64,000 nt of DNA from Euclidia mi. Lineage: Eukaryota > Arthropoda > Insecta > Lepidoptera > Erebidae. Positions within the stretch are counted from its first letter, which is position 1; every line of letters begins with the position of its first letter. This document shows, in pieces, positions 21,108 through 32,646 of this stretch. A program made the translations under genes and the position numbers. Under the pieces are notes generated by a model. It was given only the letters and a program-made list of their open reading frames with translations, had not been told where the DNA came from and did not search any database. The DNA is taken from the NCBI GenBank assembly GCA_944739405.2, contig OX123186.2, positions 32,845,551 through 32,909,550 of the forward strand, written 5' to 3'.

Positions 21108-22120
21108 TTGCGGGGAAGAGTAACGGCTTGGCCACGAGGACCGGCGACGCGACCTGCGAAACGACCGGCGACGCGACAATTCGCGCGACGCGAAAAACAT
21201 GCCACGGGCACACGCGCTCGCCGTCGCGACCAGTGTAGACCAGGGGCGAGACGACATTAGCTGAGATCTTTTTATGAAATTTAGCTCGACATTGTACGGA
21301 CTTTGGTGGCAATATCACATTTGTTTCAACCCGGCAATTGAACCCGAGACCTCGTGATCCGCTTACACTACCGCAAGATCACAGAGGCAGACTTGATATT
21401 ATGTACCTAACCACGGTATTGAAAACTGTAGGTACTGTATTTTATCTTTATACAAACGGTCGGAACGCGATTTATACCTACGAGGGTCAGGCTCGGTACC
21501 CATCTAACCTACTGCATACCAAACTCAAGGCGCTCCGGTATACATTCTGTAGGTACCTACTGAATGCGTACTGAGCCGACGCTTGTAGGTATTTTAACTC
21601 GAGTTTTGAGTTAAAATACGGAAAAGCTTATGTAGGTGAGTGTGATCTAACTAACTAGGTATATGCACTTCTAAAAACTTACTTAGGTATTTTGAAATCA
21701 CAGGCAGACACTTCAACTTTATTTATACTGTATACATTTATGTAGATATAGATAACATCCAGATGTTCCAAATAGCTAGCCTAACTAAAAAATCTAAGAA
21801 TAATATCATGCTCGCGGAGAAATAAACTAAAAATGTTATACTGACTCAGCTCCGGCGCTAGTCGCCGCAACTACCGCTCGACGCCGTGGCGTGCGCCGTA
21901 CTAATTAATATATTTGTTTTGGTCGCGCGACGTGTCGCGCAACACGCCGCTGTACCGCTCGGTGCTATTCGCCAGTCGCGTCGCCGGTCGCCGCTGCTCG
22001 TGGCATGCTTAGAACATATCTATACATTTGATTCAGTCGCAAGTCACGTCGGCGGTAGCGTCGCGCGAATTTTCGCTGGAGCGAATTGTCCGTGGCCAGG
22101 CCGTAACAAACGTCTTCTCC
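21108..22120. mobile_element. Possible GC-rich element with inverted ends, interrupted by a tRNA-like SINE
   Basis: The left end GGGGAAGAGTAACGGCTTGG, then CCACGAGGAC, resembles the complement of the right end (ACGGCCTGGCCACGGAC). Both are followed inward by AATTCGCGCGACGC. GACCGGCGACGCGAC occurs twice near 21140-21178. Both ends are much richer in CpG than their surroundings. At about 21335-21400 a reversed tRNA-like head (box B complement GGCAATTGAACCC) suggests a SINE insertion inside. A hairpin lies at 21589-21619. The pairing is imperfect and no target duplication was found, so this is tentative. The minus-strand frame 21007-21318 runs across the left end and is not recognised. Confidence 0.4.
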
Positions 22121-24574
22121 TACCCTCATAAACATACCAGATAACATTATTCAGTAGTAAGTAAAATGATTACCAAATTGTATGTGTCTCGTAACTGAAT
22201 TTATTATGAGCATGATTTGAAGACAAGATTATCTCAGTCAACTGAGCTTATGTTAATACATATTTGATGAACAATATCTCACCTACCTGAGTACATAACT
22301 ATATCTAAATTTTTTAGCGTAATTTTTAGAAGACCACAATTGCATCAAATGAAGGTCTCTTCACCAACTGTCATAATCGTAAGCAAGACACGACAGTATT
22401 TGGCTCTTTTTACTTCGCGTAATCCTTCAATCTTCTAAGACTTACGTATAAGATTAGTAACCTCACCATATCACCTTTATCTAGTTATATACGATACAAT
22501 ATTTTTTCAGTATCTTGTACTGTCCGTGCCTCGGAGATCCTAAATTCTCTTAAGTCCTGTTGAGACGTGTCATTGCTAATAAAAAAGGAATATGTGAAAG
22601 CGGCCTCAACCAAGCCGCCTGGATAGAAGGCAACTCGACACCAAAAGTAATCCTCTTATCCTAATATGAGATGGTGGAAACCTTTTTATATAAGTAGACA
22701 CGTATAATATAGAATGTATGATATACGAATGTAAGTGCAATACATCTTATATCAAGCATAAAGTGTCTGTGCGACGAGTATAATGTCAGGTCATGAGAGA
22801 CTTGTATTCAGGCAGAGCAATATTCAAGTTTGTTTCCTTTGATATATTACTTGGTATGTGTAGCATTTCATAATGAGATAGATATGAATAACTATACAAC
22901 TGTTGCTACAAACATTTCTATTGCGGTGAGGAATTATTATTATTACTTTAATTTAACGTATTATTTTTAGGCATCTTAATCGTGTCTTGGTTTGTAAATA
23001 AAGGTGACATACGATTTTTTCCCAGCGATGCAATATGGGTTTCACCGGCCGCAGTCACAGACTCAAACACTGACTTAGACCGAAGGTAAAAAAAAAAATC
23101 GGGTTTGCATATTATTGAAGCTTTGCAATGATAACTTGTGAGACATATGACGCTATTGATATGGAAAATGTCAAACTAAGCTAATTGCTTTGATCATTGA
23201 ATAATATGACCGAAATTCATTACATAAAACCTTAGTTTGCTTCACAGATACAATACTCGGAAGGGTAAGGGAAAGGAAAGCACGGCGTCTCCAATTTCTA
23301 AAGAAAACAATTTAACGGTCTACCAATTAACAAGTAAATTGTCAATATTGATCTGATTGGGTCTACAGTTTATAATACACCTCTTGATCTTATAAATTGC
23401 CAATTATGTTCACACAATTCTAATGAAACCCTTTGGCGTATCTTTTTGTAATTCCAAGTGGCTAATTTTGTTCAGCGATATTCTATTTAGAAATGTTTGT
23501 TCTTGTACAAGATTTTGTGACATTTTGTGCTTTAGTGAATAGTAAGAATATTGGACCTAGTTTATTTTAGACCTGCTATTGTTTTCAGTAGGCAATTTAT
23601 AGTGGTATGAAAGAACAATAGGTCTGAATATCCTATCCTACTACTATAATAAATGCCACAATTTGTGAGGATGGATATTTGTTGCTTTTTCACACGACAT
23701 GTACTGAATAGAATTTGATAAACTTTTGTAGTATTATTAATGCAGCCGAGAACAGCGATCAGACTATATTTTGTCATAACAAGCAGCAGGAAAATATCGA
23801 GTACTAATAGTGACTACATTTATTATATTTTATAAAATTATATTTCTGTTAGATCTCGTTATTACACGTCGCTCATTATCATCATCATTATCATTTTGGA
23901 TAATATTTATAAAATTATTCACGTGGTAACTGTCAGCATTATACACGTAAAATATAATTAATATTTAATTAAAGTTGCATTCATTTAAAGCTGAATATGA
24001 CGTGATGAATGTGTTTAATATTATGGAATATAATATTTTCACTTAAATGATACGATTGAATAAAGTTTTCAAAAAGTTTATTCATTAACCGAATATTTTG
24101 AGCTTAGTATGATGATTATAGTAATACACGTGCTTAGATTAACTGATTAGAAAATTATAAAAAGACGAAACTTAAATTAGATATACTATAAAAAGACGAT
24201 AAGGATATGAATGGATATTTGACCTTTTTTTACAAACATATAATGTGATATTAAAAGAAGGTTAAGTGTATAATTCACGCGCGCGACGCCTAATCTTTAA
24301 TTGTTATTATTAAATTACATCTAAGAGTTGTCGGAAACTACAACTGCTTAGTAATAATTAAAAAAAATTGCGATTTATACACATACTAATATTTATCTAA
24401 AGGGTCTTAATTTAAAAAATAAATATGAAATACTTTCTGTTTGCTCTGATGTTTTGGCATTGGTTAAATAAAAGGGATACCATATTATTATTACTGGCGT
24501 AATCTGCCCTGAAAATTCGAGGCTATTATTTCTAGAATGTATTTCATGGTTTTGATTTTAAAAATATCACGATT
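22121..24574. other. AT-rich sequence without recognisable genes
   Basis: I see no coding similarity, tRNA or clear repeat end in this stretch. Frames of up to about 70 codons are at the chance level for this composition. Confidence 0.45.
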
Positions 24575-24737
24575 GAGATCCCATCATTATCATCAGCTTG
24601 CCTTAGACTACTACTGGATATAGGCCTCCCAAATGGCACGACACTGAGCCCGATTTTCGGCGCTTCGGTTCCACTTGTCCAGCCCCTGCCAGCCACTTTG
24701 AGTATATCGTCAATCAACCGACGAGTATAAAGTAACT
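24575..24737 (-). repeat. 3' end of an RTE-like LINE
   Basis: On the minus strand: GATTGACGATATACTCAAAG, then TGGCTGGCAGGGGCTGGAC, then GTGCCATTTGGGAGGCCTAT, then ATCCAGTAGTAG and GATGATAATGATG. This is the D-D-I-L-K-V-A-G-R-W to G-E-A-Y-x-x-Q block that ends many lepidopteran RTE-like LINE ORFs, followed by the short GATGATG-type tail. It is heavily truncated and decayed. Confidence 0.6.
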
Positions 24738-25812
24738 CAATGAATATCAAAGCAATGAGTTTCCAATCTGATGTTAGAACTCTAAAATTTGTTAATATAT
24801 TCTATTCGTATGCTGCCATCATGGTACTTAATCATGGTAGTTAATTAGTTGCTAAACAAAGCGCAGCCTGTCCAGTAACATGCATATTGCATGCCGGTCG
24901 TTTGTTGAAACATATTTGATAGTAATTAGTCAACATGCATTGATCGTTTGAATTGTTATGAGACATTTGGTTTTAGGCTCGTATTGTATGAATTGTGTTT
25001 CTTTGGAATTTGCTGCAATATTTGTCCGTGTATGAATTGCTTTTAAGCTAGCATTCAATTTAGGTAGAATTATGACAATGTCTGCTTTTGATAATGTGGT
25101 TCTCCGTGATTTTAAGGCCACTCACTAGAATATCCATACTTAAATTATTAATGCGAACAAGTGTGTGTTCGGATTGTCGTCTCCTTCTTTCACTTTGCAA
25201 CGCAGTCATAACATGGTATTATTTTGTGTGTGAAGATAGGAAGCTGTAGAGTGACATAGGTTACATTTTACCGCGATAACTGACTCTCACGTGGGCAGAA
25301 CTACAGGTAAAGTTTAGTTAATGATAGTTAGACAGCCTATCATTAACGATTTAAGAGTTTTCTTTCTTTTTTCAACTGTCATTTTGGTTCAGTATTTTTT
25401 TTTTTCATATATTGAATGTTCTTTACGTAGATATGTTTACATTTATAACATCTTAATATTTGCATGTTATCTAAATATAATAACAATTTGTACAGAGCAG
25501 GTGGTACCTGCTCTGTCCGCATTTTCTGCAATAAAATAATTGTTATTATTACTAAAGTTTGCCTGCTCCTGGTCCAGTACAGCGTACAATAATTAATGTA
25601 TAGCCTGCGGCTATTTAGTTTAAATTTGTGTAGTAGCTTAGTATTAGAACCTGTTACATTTGCAATCGCTAATGTATGACTGAGAAGTTTACTATTAGTA
25701 TTTATTACGAGCTTTACCTTGATACTAGTTATTTGGCATTGACGTTCAAATTGATATTTTTTCTAAGAAAACGTCTTACTCGCACAAAAGATTCGCAACG
25801 CTCGTATAAAAT
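24738..25812. other. AT-rich sequence with two small hairpins
   Basis: No gene seen. An 11-bp-arm inverted repeat is at 25317-25347 (GTTAATGATAG / CTATCATTAAC). Another is at 25492-25516 (ACAGAGCAGGT, loop GGT, ACCTGCTCTGT), with outer AATAACAATT/AATTGTTATT pairing around it. The ATTTTCTGCAATAAAATAAT text after the second hairpin looks like a LINE 3' end with a polyadenylation signal. Confidence 0.45.
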
Positions 25813-26033
25813 ACTAGACGATGCCCGCGGTTACACCCGCTTTATTTAAGGCTACTGATCTGCTTCCGTCACTCATAGCGTGATGTTATATAGCCTATAG
25901 CCTTCCTCGATAAATGGGCTATCTAACACTGAAAGAATTTTTCAAATCGGACCAGTAGTTCCTGAGATTTGCGCGTTCAGCCAAACAAACAAACAAAACA
26001 AACGCTTCAGCTTTATATATTAATATAAGATTG
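25813..26033 (+). repeat. Interspersed repeat ending in a CAAACAAACAAA block
   Basis: Starts ACTAGACGATGCCCGCGGTT and continues with CCTTCCTCGATAAATGGGCT, ATCTAACACTGAAAGAATTT, AATCGGACCAGTAGTTCCTG, AGATTTGCGCGTTCAG and CAAACAAACAAACAAAACAA, ending CTTTATATATTAATATAAG. I recall this text as a very widespread arthropod interspersed repeat. Its superfamily is uncertain to me. It is non-coding. Confidence 0.65.
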
Positions 26034-26895
26034 AAAGTAGTATTACTAATTTTTACGATATAGCCATTTATGTGAACTTTTTTATTTCTCTAGTGCCTTT
26101 CTTGAAAGCTTATAATTATTCTTCTAAATGTAAATTGTAAATAAACAATAATAGTAGAATATGATTATTATTTATTCGAGCTACAAATTTGTGACCAAAT
26201 ACTTCAAATAATGAACTGTATTTTCTCAAAGTAAATTACAGGGAAGAAAGATCCCAGGAACGAACTATCTTATCCTCGTAGAACTACTTTATAAAACGCA
26301 TTTAAGGTTTACTAAACCATATATAACAACTGAGCATTATGAAAATCTTCGGTCGCTATCGACATCAATATACTTGAAGTATTGTCCCTACCGTCTCAAA
26401 TCTCAAAAGTTCTTCACATTAAGAAACCCACATGCGTTCCCTCGCGTTTTGTATTCATGTCATATTGGAGTCGGCGACTGACAATGTGTTAGTTAGTCCC
26501 TTCGTTGCAAGGGATCCCATACCTTGGTAGTCCCTTATCTAATAACTATGAAAAATTGTCCCGATTATGATTGAGAGGTTTTGGACGATGGAAGATTTTT
26601 TTTATTTATTTGTGGATTTTCTTCCCTTGTATCATGGGATGTGATATATCGCGAAAATGGCTATGTTTGCTTTGGAAGGGTATTGATTGCAAGTTCCAGC
26701 AACATATGTTTCACCTCGGTAGAATAGCAATCAGAAAAATGGATTGTCGAATAGTGTTTTGTATTTGTTTGAACTTACATTGCAACCAAATGGCTAAATG
26801 AAATAAAAATCCTGGAAGTAAATAACATGTCGAAGAGTATTTTTTTTTGTATGCGCCCTAACCAATTGACTTTCTCTTATCATTTTCGTTGGTAG
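26034..26895. other. Unassigned sequence before a possible exon
   Basis: No gene recognised. At the right end a CTAAC branch-site-like motif (26858-26862), the pyrimidine-rich TTTCTCTTATCATTTTCGTT and AG at 26894-26895 form a plausible 3' splice site for the exon candidate that follows. Confidence 0.4.
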
Positions 26896-27239
26896 CGCAT
26901 GAACCTGCGGTCTACTCGAGGGTGAACAGTACTAGTGACGCTTATAGCTCTTGTCTTGATAGTGTTACCTACAACATTGCAGAACCAATACAAAAGGAAA
27001 CTTTAGATCTCTCTACCGTACAATACTGTAACCCCGCGCTCTTGCAATATAGACACTTTACAACGAAGTTCTGCGAGAATGTGATAACTATAAGAGAATG
27101 TAGATTACTATACTCAGTACTTGTTCATGATATCACTCTCGCATCTGGTACTGGCATGAGGGCTGGTAGTGTATCTTTTATATTTCTATTCATACTGATG
27201 ATAATATCATTTGACGCTGACGAAGCACACTTGAAATAA
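26896..27239 (+). CDS. Candidate terminal exon of an unrecognised secreted or membrane-anchored protein
   Basis: A 344-base open stretch begins right after a good splice-acceptor context and ends at TAA 27237-27239, which overlaps an AATAAA (27235-27240). The frame (about 114 residues) has scattered cysteines (SSCLDSV, VQYCNPAL, KFCENV, RECRLLY) and a C-terminal hydrophobic segment VSFIFLFILMIISF followed by a short DADEAHLK tail. That is the shape of a GPI-attachment signal or single membrane anchor with Ser/Gly (ASGTG) just before it. No family is recognised and no upstream exon was identified. The open frame could still be chance, but signal placement, length and polyadenylation context together favour a real last exon. 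Confidence 0.4.
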
Positions 27240-27240
27240 A

Positions 27241-28860
27241 TGTTACTTATTTTATATCCCAAACGAAAATTCAACAACATTCGTGGCCATTTCCCATCGA
27301 AGAGCAATACAAATGGTCTAATTGGCATTGGAATTACTTGAACCGAATTTCAGCAACGGCATGTTGAATTTAAATGTGCTTAGCCGTGATGTATGGGGAG
27401 AGCTCCAACCCAGCACCAAACAAATGTCTGGGTAAATTAGGCCTGATTTACTCTTACTATGTAAGCACGTAACCACCTTGGGGATAATGAAAATCAACAG
27501 AGAAACTTCTTAATTTCTGTTCGTTTTGAATGTATGAGTTAGTTGACGTTAGGTGTCTTTGAATGAGAACAATATTTTAATGGCCGTAAATGGAAGAATA
27601 AATGAATTTTCTAAATGAAAGTATTAGTTTGAGTAATAACTCTGTTTTCCTCACAATCTTTTTAAATAATTGAAGTTAATATGTTACTTTCAAATTAAAC
27701 TAATAACTTGAAATCATCATCATTATCCGTCACCAGTGCTATCCCAGTTGCAATCCGAGACGAGCTTTGGAGCCCGAGGTCCGCTTTATCTCGACAAATA
27801 ATAATTTGAAATATAGAACTCTATTTTAACCAATCGTTTTATAAATTAGTATGGTGTTTATTTTATTCAGCAGTCAGACATCATCAGATTTATAATAGTT
27901 TACCCGACCGTGAAATAATATCAACCGCACAGCTGTTTACAGAACACGAATATGAATAATGAATACTATCGAAAATTCTATGTTCATTTAGACATTGTAG
28001 CAGTTAACTTATGACACAGTAACTCACATTGTGCGATAACATGATGACAACATAAACTTCACACCAATTTTGAAACAGTATTTATTTTTACGTTGTCTTT
28101 AAAACAACACGACACAAATTGTAAGAAAAAAGTAAAGTAAAAAGGGACCAAGGAACAAAAAAATAGACAAAGATCTTAATCACCTTTCCGCTTCTTTCAT
28201 TATAATGAAATTTCCAGATAAAACACCTTTGCGCTCATAAAAAAATATATTAGCGGGTAAATTAAACATCTTATTTCTTCGTAATTTCGTAAAAATATAT
28301 GGAGGGAAAGCCACGTACTGAGTTTACGTTGATTTGTAAGCAAAAGGCATTGTAATCTAATATTTACTGAAGAAACCACGGGTGATCTGTAATTATGACG
28401 GAGGAAGGTGTTATTTGCGAAACGTTACGTTTGTATTTGTGTTACACAAACGTATTTATTCATATGGAAATTTTGGCGAGTAATGGTTTGATTTTTATTT
28501 TCGTATTTTTCTTTGTTATCATTGAGCAGGTGTCCAAATGATGTAAGCAACGGATTCTTTTTCACACAATAATTTAAACATATCTACAAATATTTACATA
28601 ATTATGTTAAGTGAATAATATTTCGTTCTATCATGGTAAATAGCAAGTTTGAGTTCATAAGCATTATTATTATTTTACCGTTATTTTAAGCATTTCATGG
28701 CTTTATGATGATTGTTAAAATGTAGATACTTTAAAAATTTATACTAAGAACTAGATGTTAAATATATTTCTAACAAATATTAAGATTTATTTATTGAAGT
28801 TTAAATGCCTCTATTATTTACCTTCTCAATAGTGACGTATAAGTAAATCTTCAAGTGAAT
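27241..28860. other. AT-rich sequence with a SINE fragment
   Basis: No gene recognised. At 27717-27800 a decayed minus-strand 3' fragment of the 14252-14622 SINE family is visible (ATCATCATCATTATCC, GCTATCCCAGTTGCAATCC). The rest is AT-rich and unassigned. Confidence 0.45.
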
Positions 28861-28872
28861 AGGTAGTATTAT

Positions 28873-29580
28873 AGGCCCTGTAGCATCTCCACCTTGTCGT
28901 AGTAGGGGGGCTCAGTAACCGTGGCTTGGACACCCACGGTGAAGCTAAGCGGGAGTGGACGCTCCACGTGGGCTTGGGTGAGGCCTGCGTAGGATGCGTC
29001 CAAAGGTGCGAGTGCGGGGGACAGTTCTGTCTGTCCCTCGCAGTCGGGCGCGGTCACAGGAGGACAGGCGTGTCGGTGTTGCGTTGCCGCGCACCCTATC
29101 TCCCGCGACCAAATGGGGCGCACCATTTGACGCGTTGCGGTGGGCCGCAGAGGAAGAGGAGATGCGTTGTTGTCGGGTTACCGTCCTCCCTATCCTATGC
29201 AGCCGCTGGGTTTTAGTGCCTGCTGACGGCGAGCGCTGGGGCTGTTCCCCGTCCGCCAAAGACAAGAAGGTTGCGTAGTGGCCACGCCGCCTCCCAAGTA
29301 GCATAACGAGATGGGGCCCGCCAACATCAACATTGGGCCAATCCCAGGCGAGGCCACGGAAAAGTATGCTTTCCGCAAATCGCGTGACCCCGCCACTACA
29401 CGGGACCCGTGGGGACACCGCGGTGGTTTTAGTGGGTATGCCCCGAACGCCTTTAGGGGAGAGCCTCCACACACCTCCTCCGCCAGTCCCAAGCTCGGTT
29501 AACGGTCGATCACACTCTGCCGGGTTGGCGTCGAGTTGGGATGGCTCATAAGGAGAGTTTCCACCGTAGTCAACAAAAAA
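28873..29580 (+). mobile_element. GC-rich 5'-truncated retroposon with target duplication and A tail
   Basis: A 708-base island, strongly GC-rich against AT-rich flanks, ends in CAACAAAAAA. It is bracketed by AGGTAGTATTAT (28861-28872) and AGGTAGTATAAT (29581-29592), a 12-bp target duplication with one mismatch. The stretch CCGCGGTGGTTTTAGTGGGT, then ATGCCCCGAACGCC, near 29420-29450 looks to me like the 3' region of R1-clade LINEs of moths, from memory only. Overlapping frames of 60-175 codons on both strands reflect high GC and none shows a recognised domain. Insertion by target-primed reverse transcription is well supported. Family identity is not. Confidence 0.65.
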
Positions 29581-29592
29581 AGGTAGTATAAT

Positions 29593-30235
29593 AAGTAGTA
29601 GTTATGCGCTATATTTTGGCGCAAAGTTTAATGTTGTCGCTAAAGTATTATGCGGGTAAAATTTGTCATAATGACCTTTACAAAGTTTATGGCGAACATA
29701 ACTGAGACGCATATACAAACATTATTTCTGTCTGCATAACATTATTCACATTTTTAATATTTTATAACCACAAGCAATAAAGCTAGTGCAGTATTTTAGT
29801 AACTTGTAGTCTATATGAGAGTTTATTGTCCGCATCCAAAAGAAAATAATGCATATGAAGAATAATATGAAAATCATACGATTTTTCATATATTATACTT
29901 GGGTCAGACGACAATCTCTTCGTAAAATTGCGATTATTCAGCTGAAAGTCTATATGTACACCGTCAGTGACAAAGGACAGGGTAATATTGATCGACAATA
30001 CAGATCACACAAAATCACACCAAAATCAGTAATCAACACGGTTACCAAATAGCTACTCAGAAATTGACACGTAAACCTACATAGTATTGCGGTTTATTCT
30101 TAGAAAAGTACACAACAACTATGCAATGTGCTTGTTAATTATTTGCTAGCATATCTTTTACAATGTGGATATTTTATTTGTCAACAACATGATTCCGATC
30201 GAAAAATCTGAATTATTTGTAAAGGCTGTCTATTG
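29593..30235. other. AT-rich sequence without recognisable genes
   Basis: No coding similarity or repeat ends seen. Confidence 0.45.
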
Positions 30236-31095
30236 TTTACCCAAAGATTATATACCATAATCATCATATTCCCGAATTTCATTTACCCGAATTTCATTTG
30301 CCCGAATGTTTTGTTTGCCCTAAAAGACACAGGACATGCTTTTAATTGCCCGAGAGTACGAGTGCCATATGTATTGTTTTTCATATTTTTAATTGCCATA
30401 ATAATTATTAGACATAATATTTAAACGCCATAATGATTATTAGACATAATATTTAAATGGGTACGTATCAAAATCCCGAATTTTAAAATTCCCGATAATT
30501 GAAGCAGAGCGAAGCAGGGGTCCGTCAACTTCAGTTAATTAAACTAGTTTGAAGAATGTATACTAAGTTGACGGAGCCCTACTTTGCAGGGGTCTTATTT
30601 TTAGATTAAGGGTTAAAAGAGAAACTAACATAACGTATTTATTTAGTTATTTGCACCTAACCCTAGGCACTAGCTGTTGATAATAATATTTAATTATTTT
30701 TTCGGGATTTTAAACTTCGCGATTTTAAAATAATTTGGGAATTTTGCTTGCTTCGCTCGCCCAAACGACCCCGCCATCCCTTTCTAACCTAACCTATCCG
30801 AGTCGGGGTGCCCTAAAGTCCCGATTGCATCCAGTTTCTCCTGATATAACAACCGTTACACACCCAATGTCGATGGCAAATGATGTTATGGCATATGATA
30901 ATTATGGCATGTGATAATTAGGGCATGTGATAATTGGAACTTACAATGATTATGACCAATGATGTTATGGTAAGTGATTTTATGGGAAACAAAGCTTCTG
31001 CACGTGACTAATATAGCAAATAAGAGTAGGTCAAATTAATATTACGTCGTATAATATTATGGCTTACTATTATGGCAAATTATATTAGGGCAAAT
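30236..31095. mobile_element. Foldback-like element of short inverted motif arrays
   Basis: The left side is an array of spaced motifs on one strand: ATTCCCGAATTTC, TTACCCGAATTTC, TTGCCCGAATG, TTGCCCTAAAA, TTGCCCGAG, TTGCCATAATAATTATTAGA, CGCCATAATGATTATTAGA. The right side carries the complementary array: GGCAAATGATGTTATGGC, ATATGATAATTATGGC, ATGTGATAATTAGGGC, TATGACCAATGATGTTATGG, ATTATGGC, ATTATGGCAAATTATATTAG, GGGCAAATA. The centre is also inverted: AAAATCCCGAATTTTAAAAT against TCGGGATTTTAAA, and GGGGTCCGTCAACTT against AAGTTGACGGAGCCC. No open frame. The layout is that of foldback-type elements. Exact ends and target duplication were not determined. Confidence 0.55.
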
Positions 31096-31990
31096 AAAAT
31101 TCTAAATACCATTTGTAAAGGTTTTAAGTAAAAACTATTTACTACTTTTAGTCATTTTCGTTAAAAATATGTAATATTTTGACCAAATTATATACGAAAT
31201 CAAAACCGAGCAGCATTATACTGGATCGTCATTTACGTAACCAGTTTACACACATTACATTAAATCAGTCCTTCATTACTCGACCCTTATTCATTAAAAC
31301 ATTAAGATCCTAAGATGTGGCTTTTATTGCTCATTGTACGTAGTTTGACGGATCCAAATACAAGGCACATTGTGCTATTTATAATAATTTAGTTGGGATG
31401 CAAAGCATTCGCCAAGTGACCTCCCGCAACCGAGCAAGGGTAACCTAGGAATTTGTTAGACGAGGTATAATTTATTACGTATGACGTCTAATATGCAAAT
31501 AACTATAATACCATGCATTTATAACTCGTTTGAACATTATACGTTAATACACGGTGTCGGCTTTACGCTAAAATGAACGGATTTATGTAATGGAGATCAA
31601 ACTCCGTCATTAATATGACGAATTTAATCCGTCTATTCAAGTTTATATGTTTGTAATTAAATGATTTAATTAAACTATTGTTGTGTTGTAGTTTAAGTGA
31701 GTATTCTATTCGTTTTGGTACAACAGTACTTTGTGTGAAGTAGTGTTTATTCATACAGATGTGGAGTTAGATTGTTGTTTGTTACAAGAAACGTTATTGG
31801 GTAATTGTTTGACTCAGCTTGTTACTGAGAAGGAGTTTGTTTGATCGTTTATGTCACAAGGTATTTATAGTCACTCATGTCTAATGTTAGTTGCTAATTA
31901 GAGACTTCAAATACATTTTGCAATTTGTCACATTATTGTTGCGACAATAGTTTCAGTTAGCTAAGATTTGTGGTTCTGTGGATAGTGTAT
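31096..31990. other. AT-rich sequence without recognisable genes
   Basis: Nothing supported. The minus-strand frame 31563-31754 has no recognisable content. Confidence 0.45.
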
Positions 31991-31994
31991 GCGT

Positions 31995-32158
31995 CTGTTG
32001 ATTGAGAGTCTGGGTCGGGCAAAAGTGGTAGACCGAAGTCTGTCAACGTTCTCGGTTACGGTAAAAGGCTCGCCCCCCGTTACGTGGGACCTAAGGGAAA
32101 AAGAAGAAAATGTTATACCTCTGCCTACCCCTTCGTGGATACAGACGTGAGCCTATGA
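31995..32158 (+). repeat. Decayed SINE of the 4190-4595 family
   Basis: Carries GTCTGGGTCGGGCAAAAGTG, CGGTAAAAGGCTCGCCCCCC, GTTACGTGGGACCTAAGG, CCTCTGCCTACCCCTTCGTG and GACGTGAGCCTATGATAAAA. The order and tail match the 4190-4595 SINE. The tRNA-like head is lost or too decayed. The final GTGAGCCTAT matches the LINE at 38490-40400 better than the other SINE copies do. Confidence 0.65.
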
Positions 32159-32542
32159 TAAAATATCAGAATTACAAACAGTCAACGAGTGCTTACAATA
32201 GATACATTTATTAATAACGTAGTTTAATACCTATTGTTTACTTGAACAACGTGTGATACAGTTTACAACTAGCCAATTATATCATATCACTTAACTATAA
32301 GTTTCACACATTGGAGCGTATGAAACTCGTATTTTTCGAGTTTGGTGACATTTGAGTGAGTGTTTACAGTTACAGGCATTTTACAAAATTAGTTTCAATG
32401 TGCTAACTTTAAAAGCGGCAGCCCGGAGGGAACTTTGAAATGCAGCTGAAGTGAACTTTCTACTAGCGAACACTCACCAAGCACATATGTATTTACGGCA
32501 AATAAATTGTTACAGAAAAAATTGTTAGTGATCATATAGGTA
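32159..32542. other. Unassigned AT-rich sequence
   Basis: No gene or repeat recognised. Confidence 0.45.
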
Positions 32543-32646
32543 TGCCAACCCGTTTGGCCAGCGTGCTATAGTAGGCCAATTCCTCCTTTCAAAGGAGAGG
32601 CCTAGTCCAGCAGTGGACTGTTAAAGGCTGATGATGATGATGATGA
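32543..32646 (+). repeat. RTE-like LINE 3' terminus with (GAT)n tail
   Basis: GGAGAGGCCTAGTCCAGCAG, then TGGACTGTTAAAGGCTGATG, then a (GATGAT)n run. This short conserved terminus is common in moth genomes as the 3' end of an RTE-like LINE or its non-autonomous derivatives. Only about 100 bases are left. Confidence 0.7.

Noticed and set aside
21007..21318. 103-codon minus-strand frame
   Set aside because: Crosses the end of a probable repeat; the CpG-rich middle gives repeated VASPV text. The C-terminal 35 residues looked protein-like but could not be matched to a family.
28945..29472. 175-codon minus-strand frame and overlapping frames
   Set aside because: High GC content makes long chance frames likely; no domain recognised and both strands are open.
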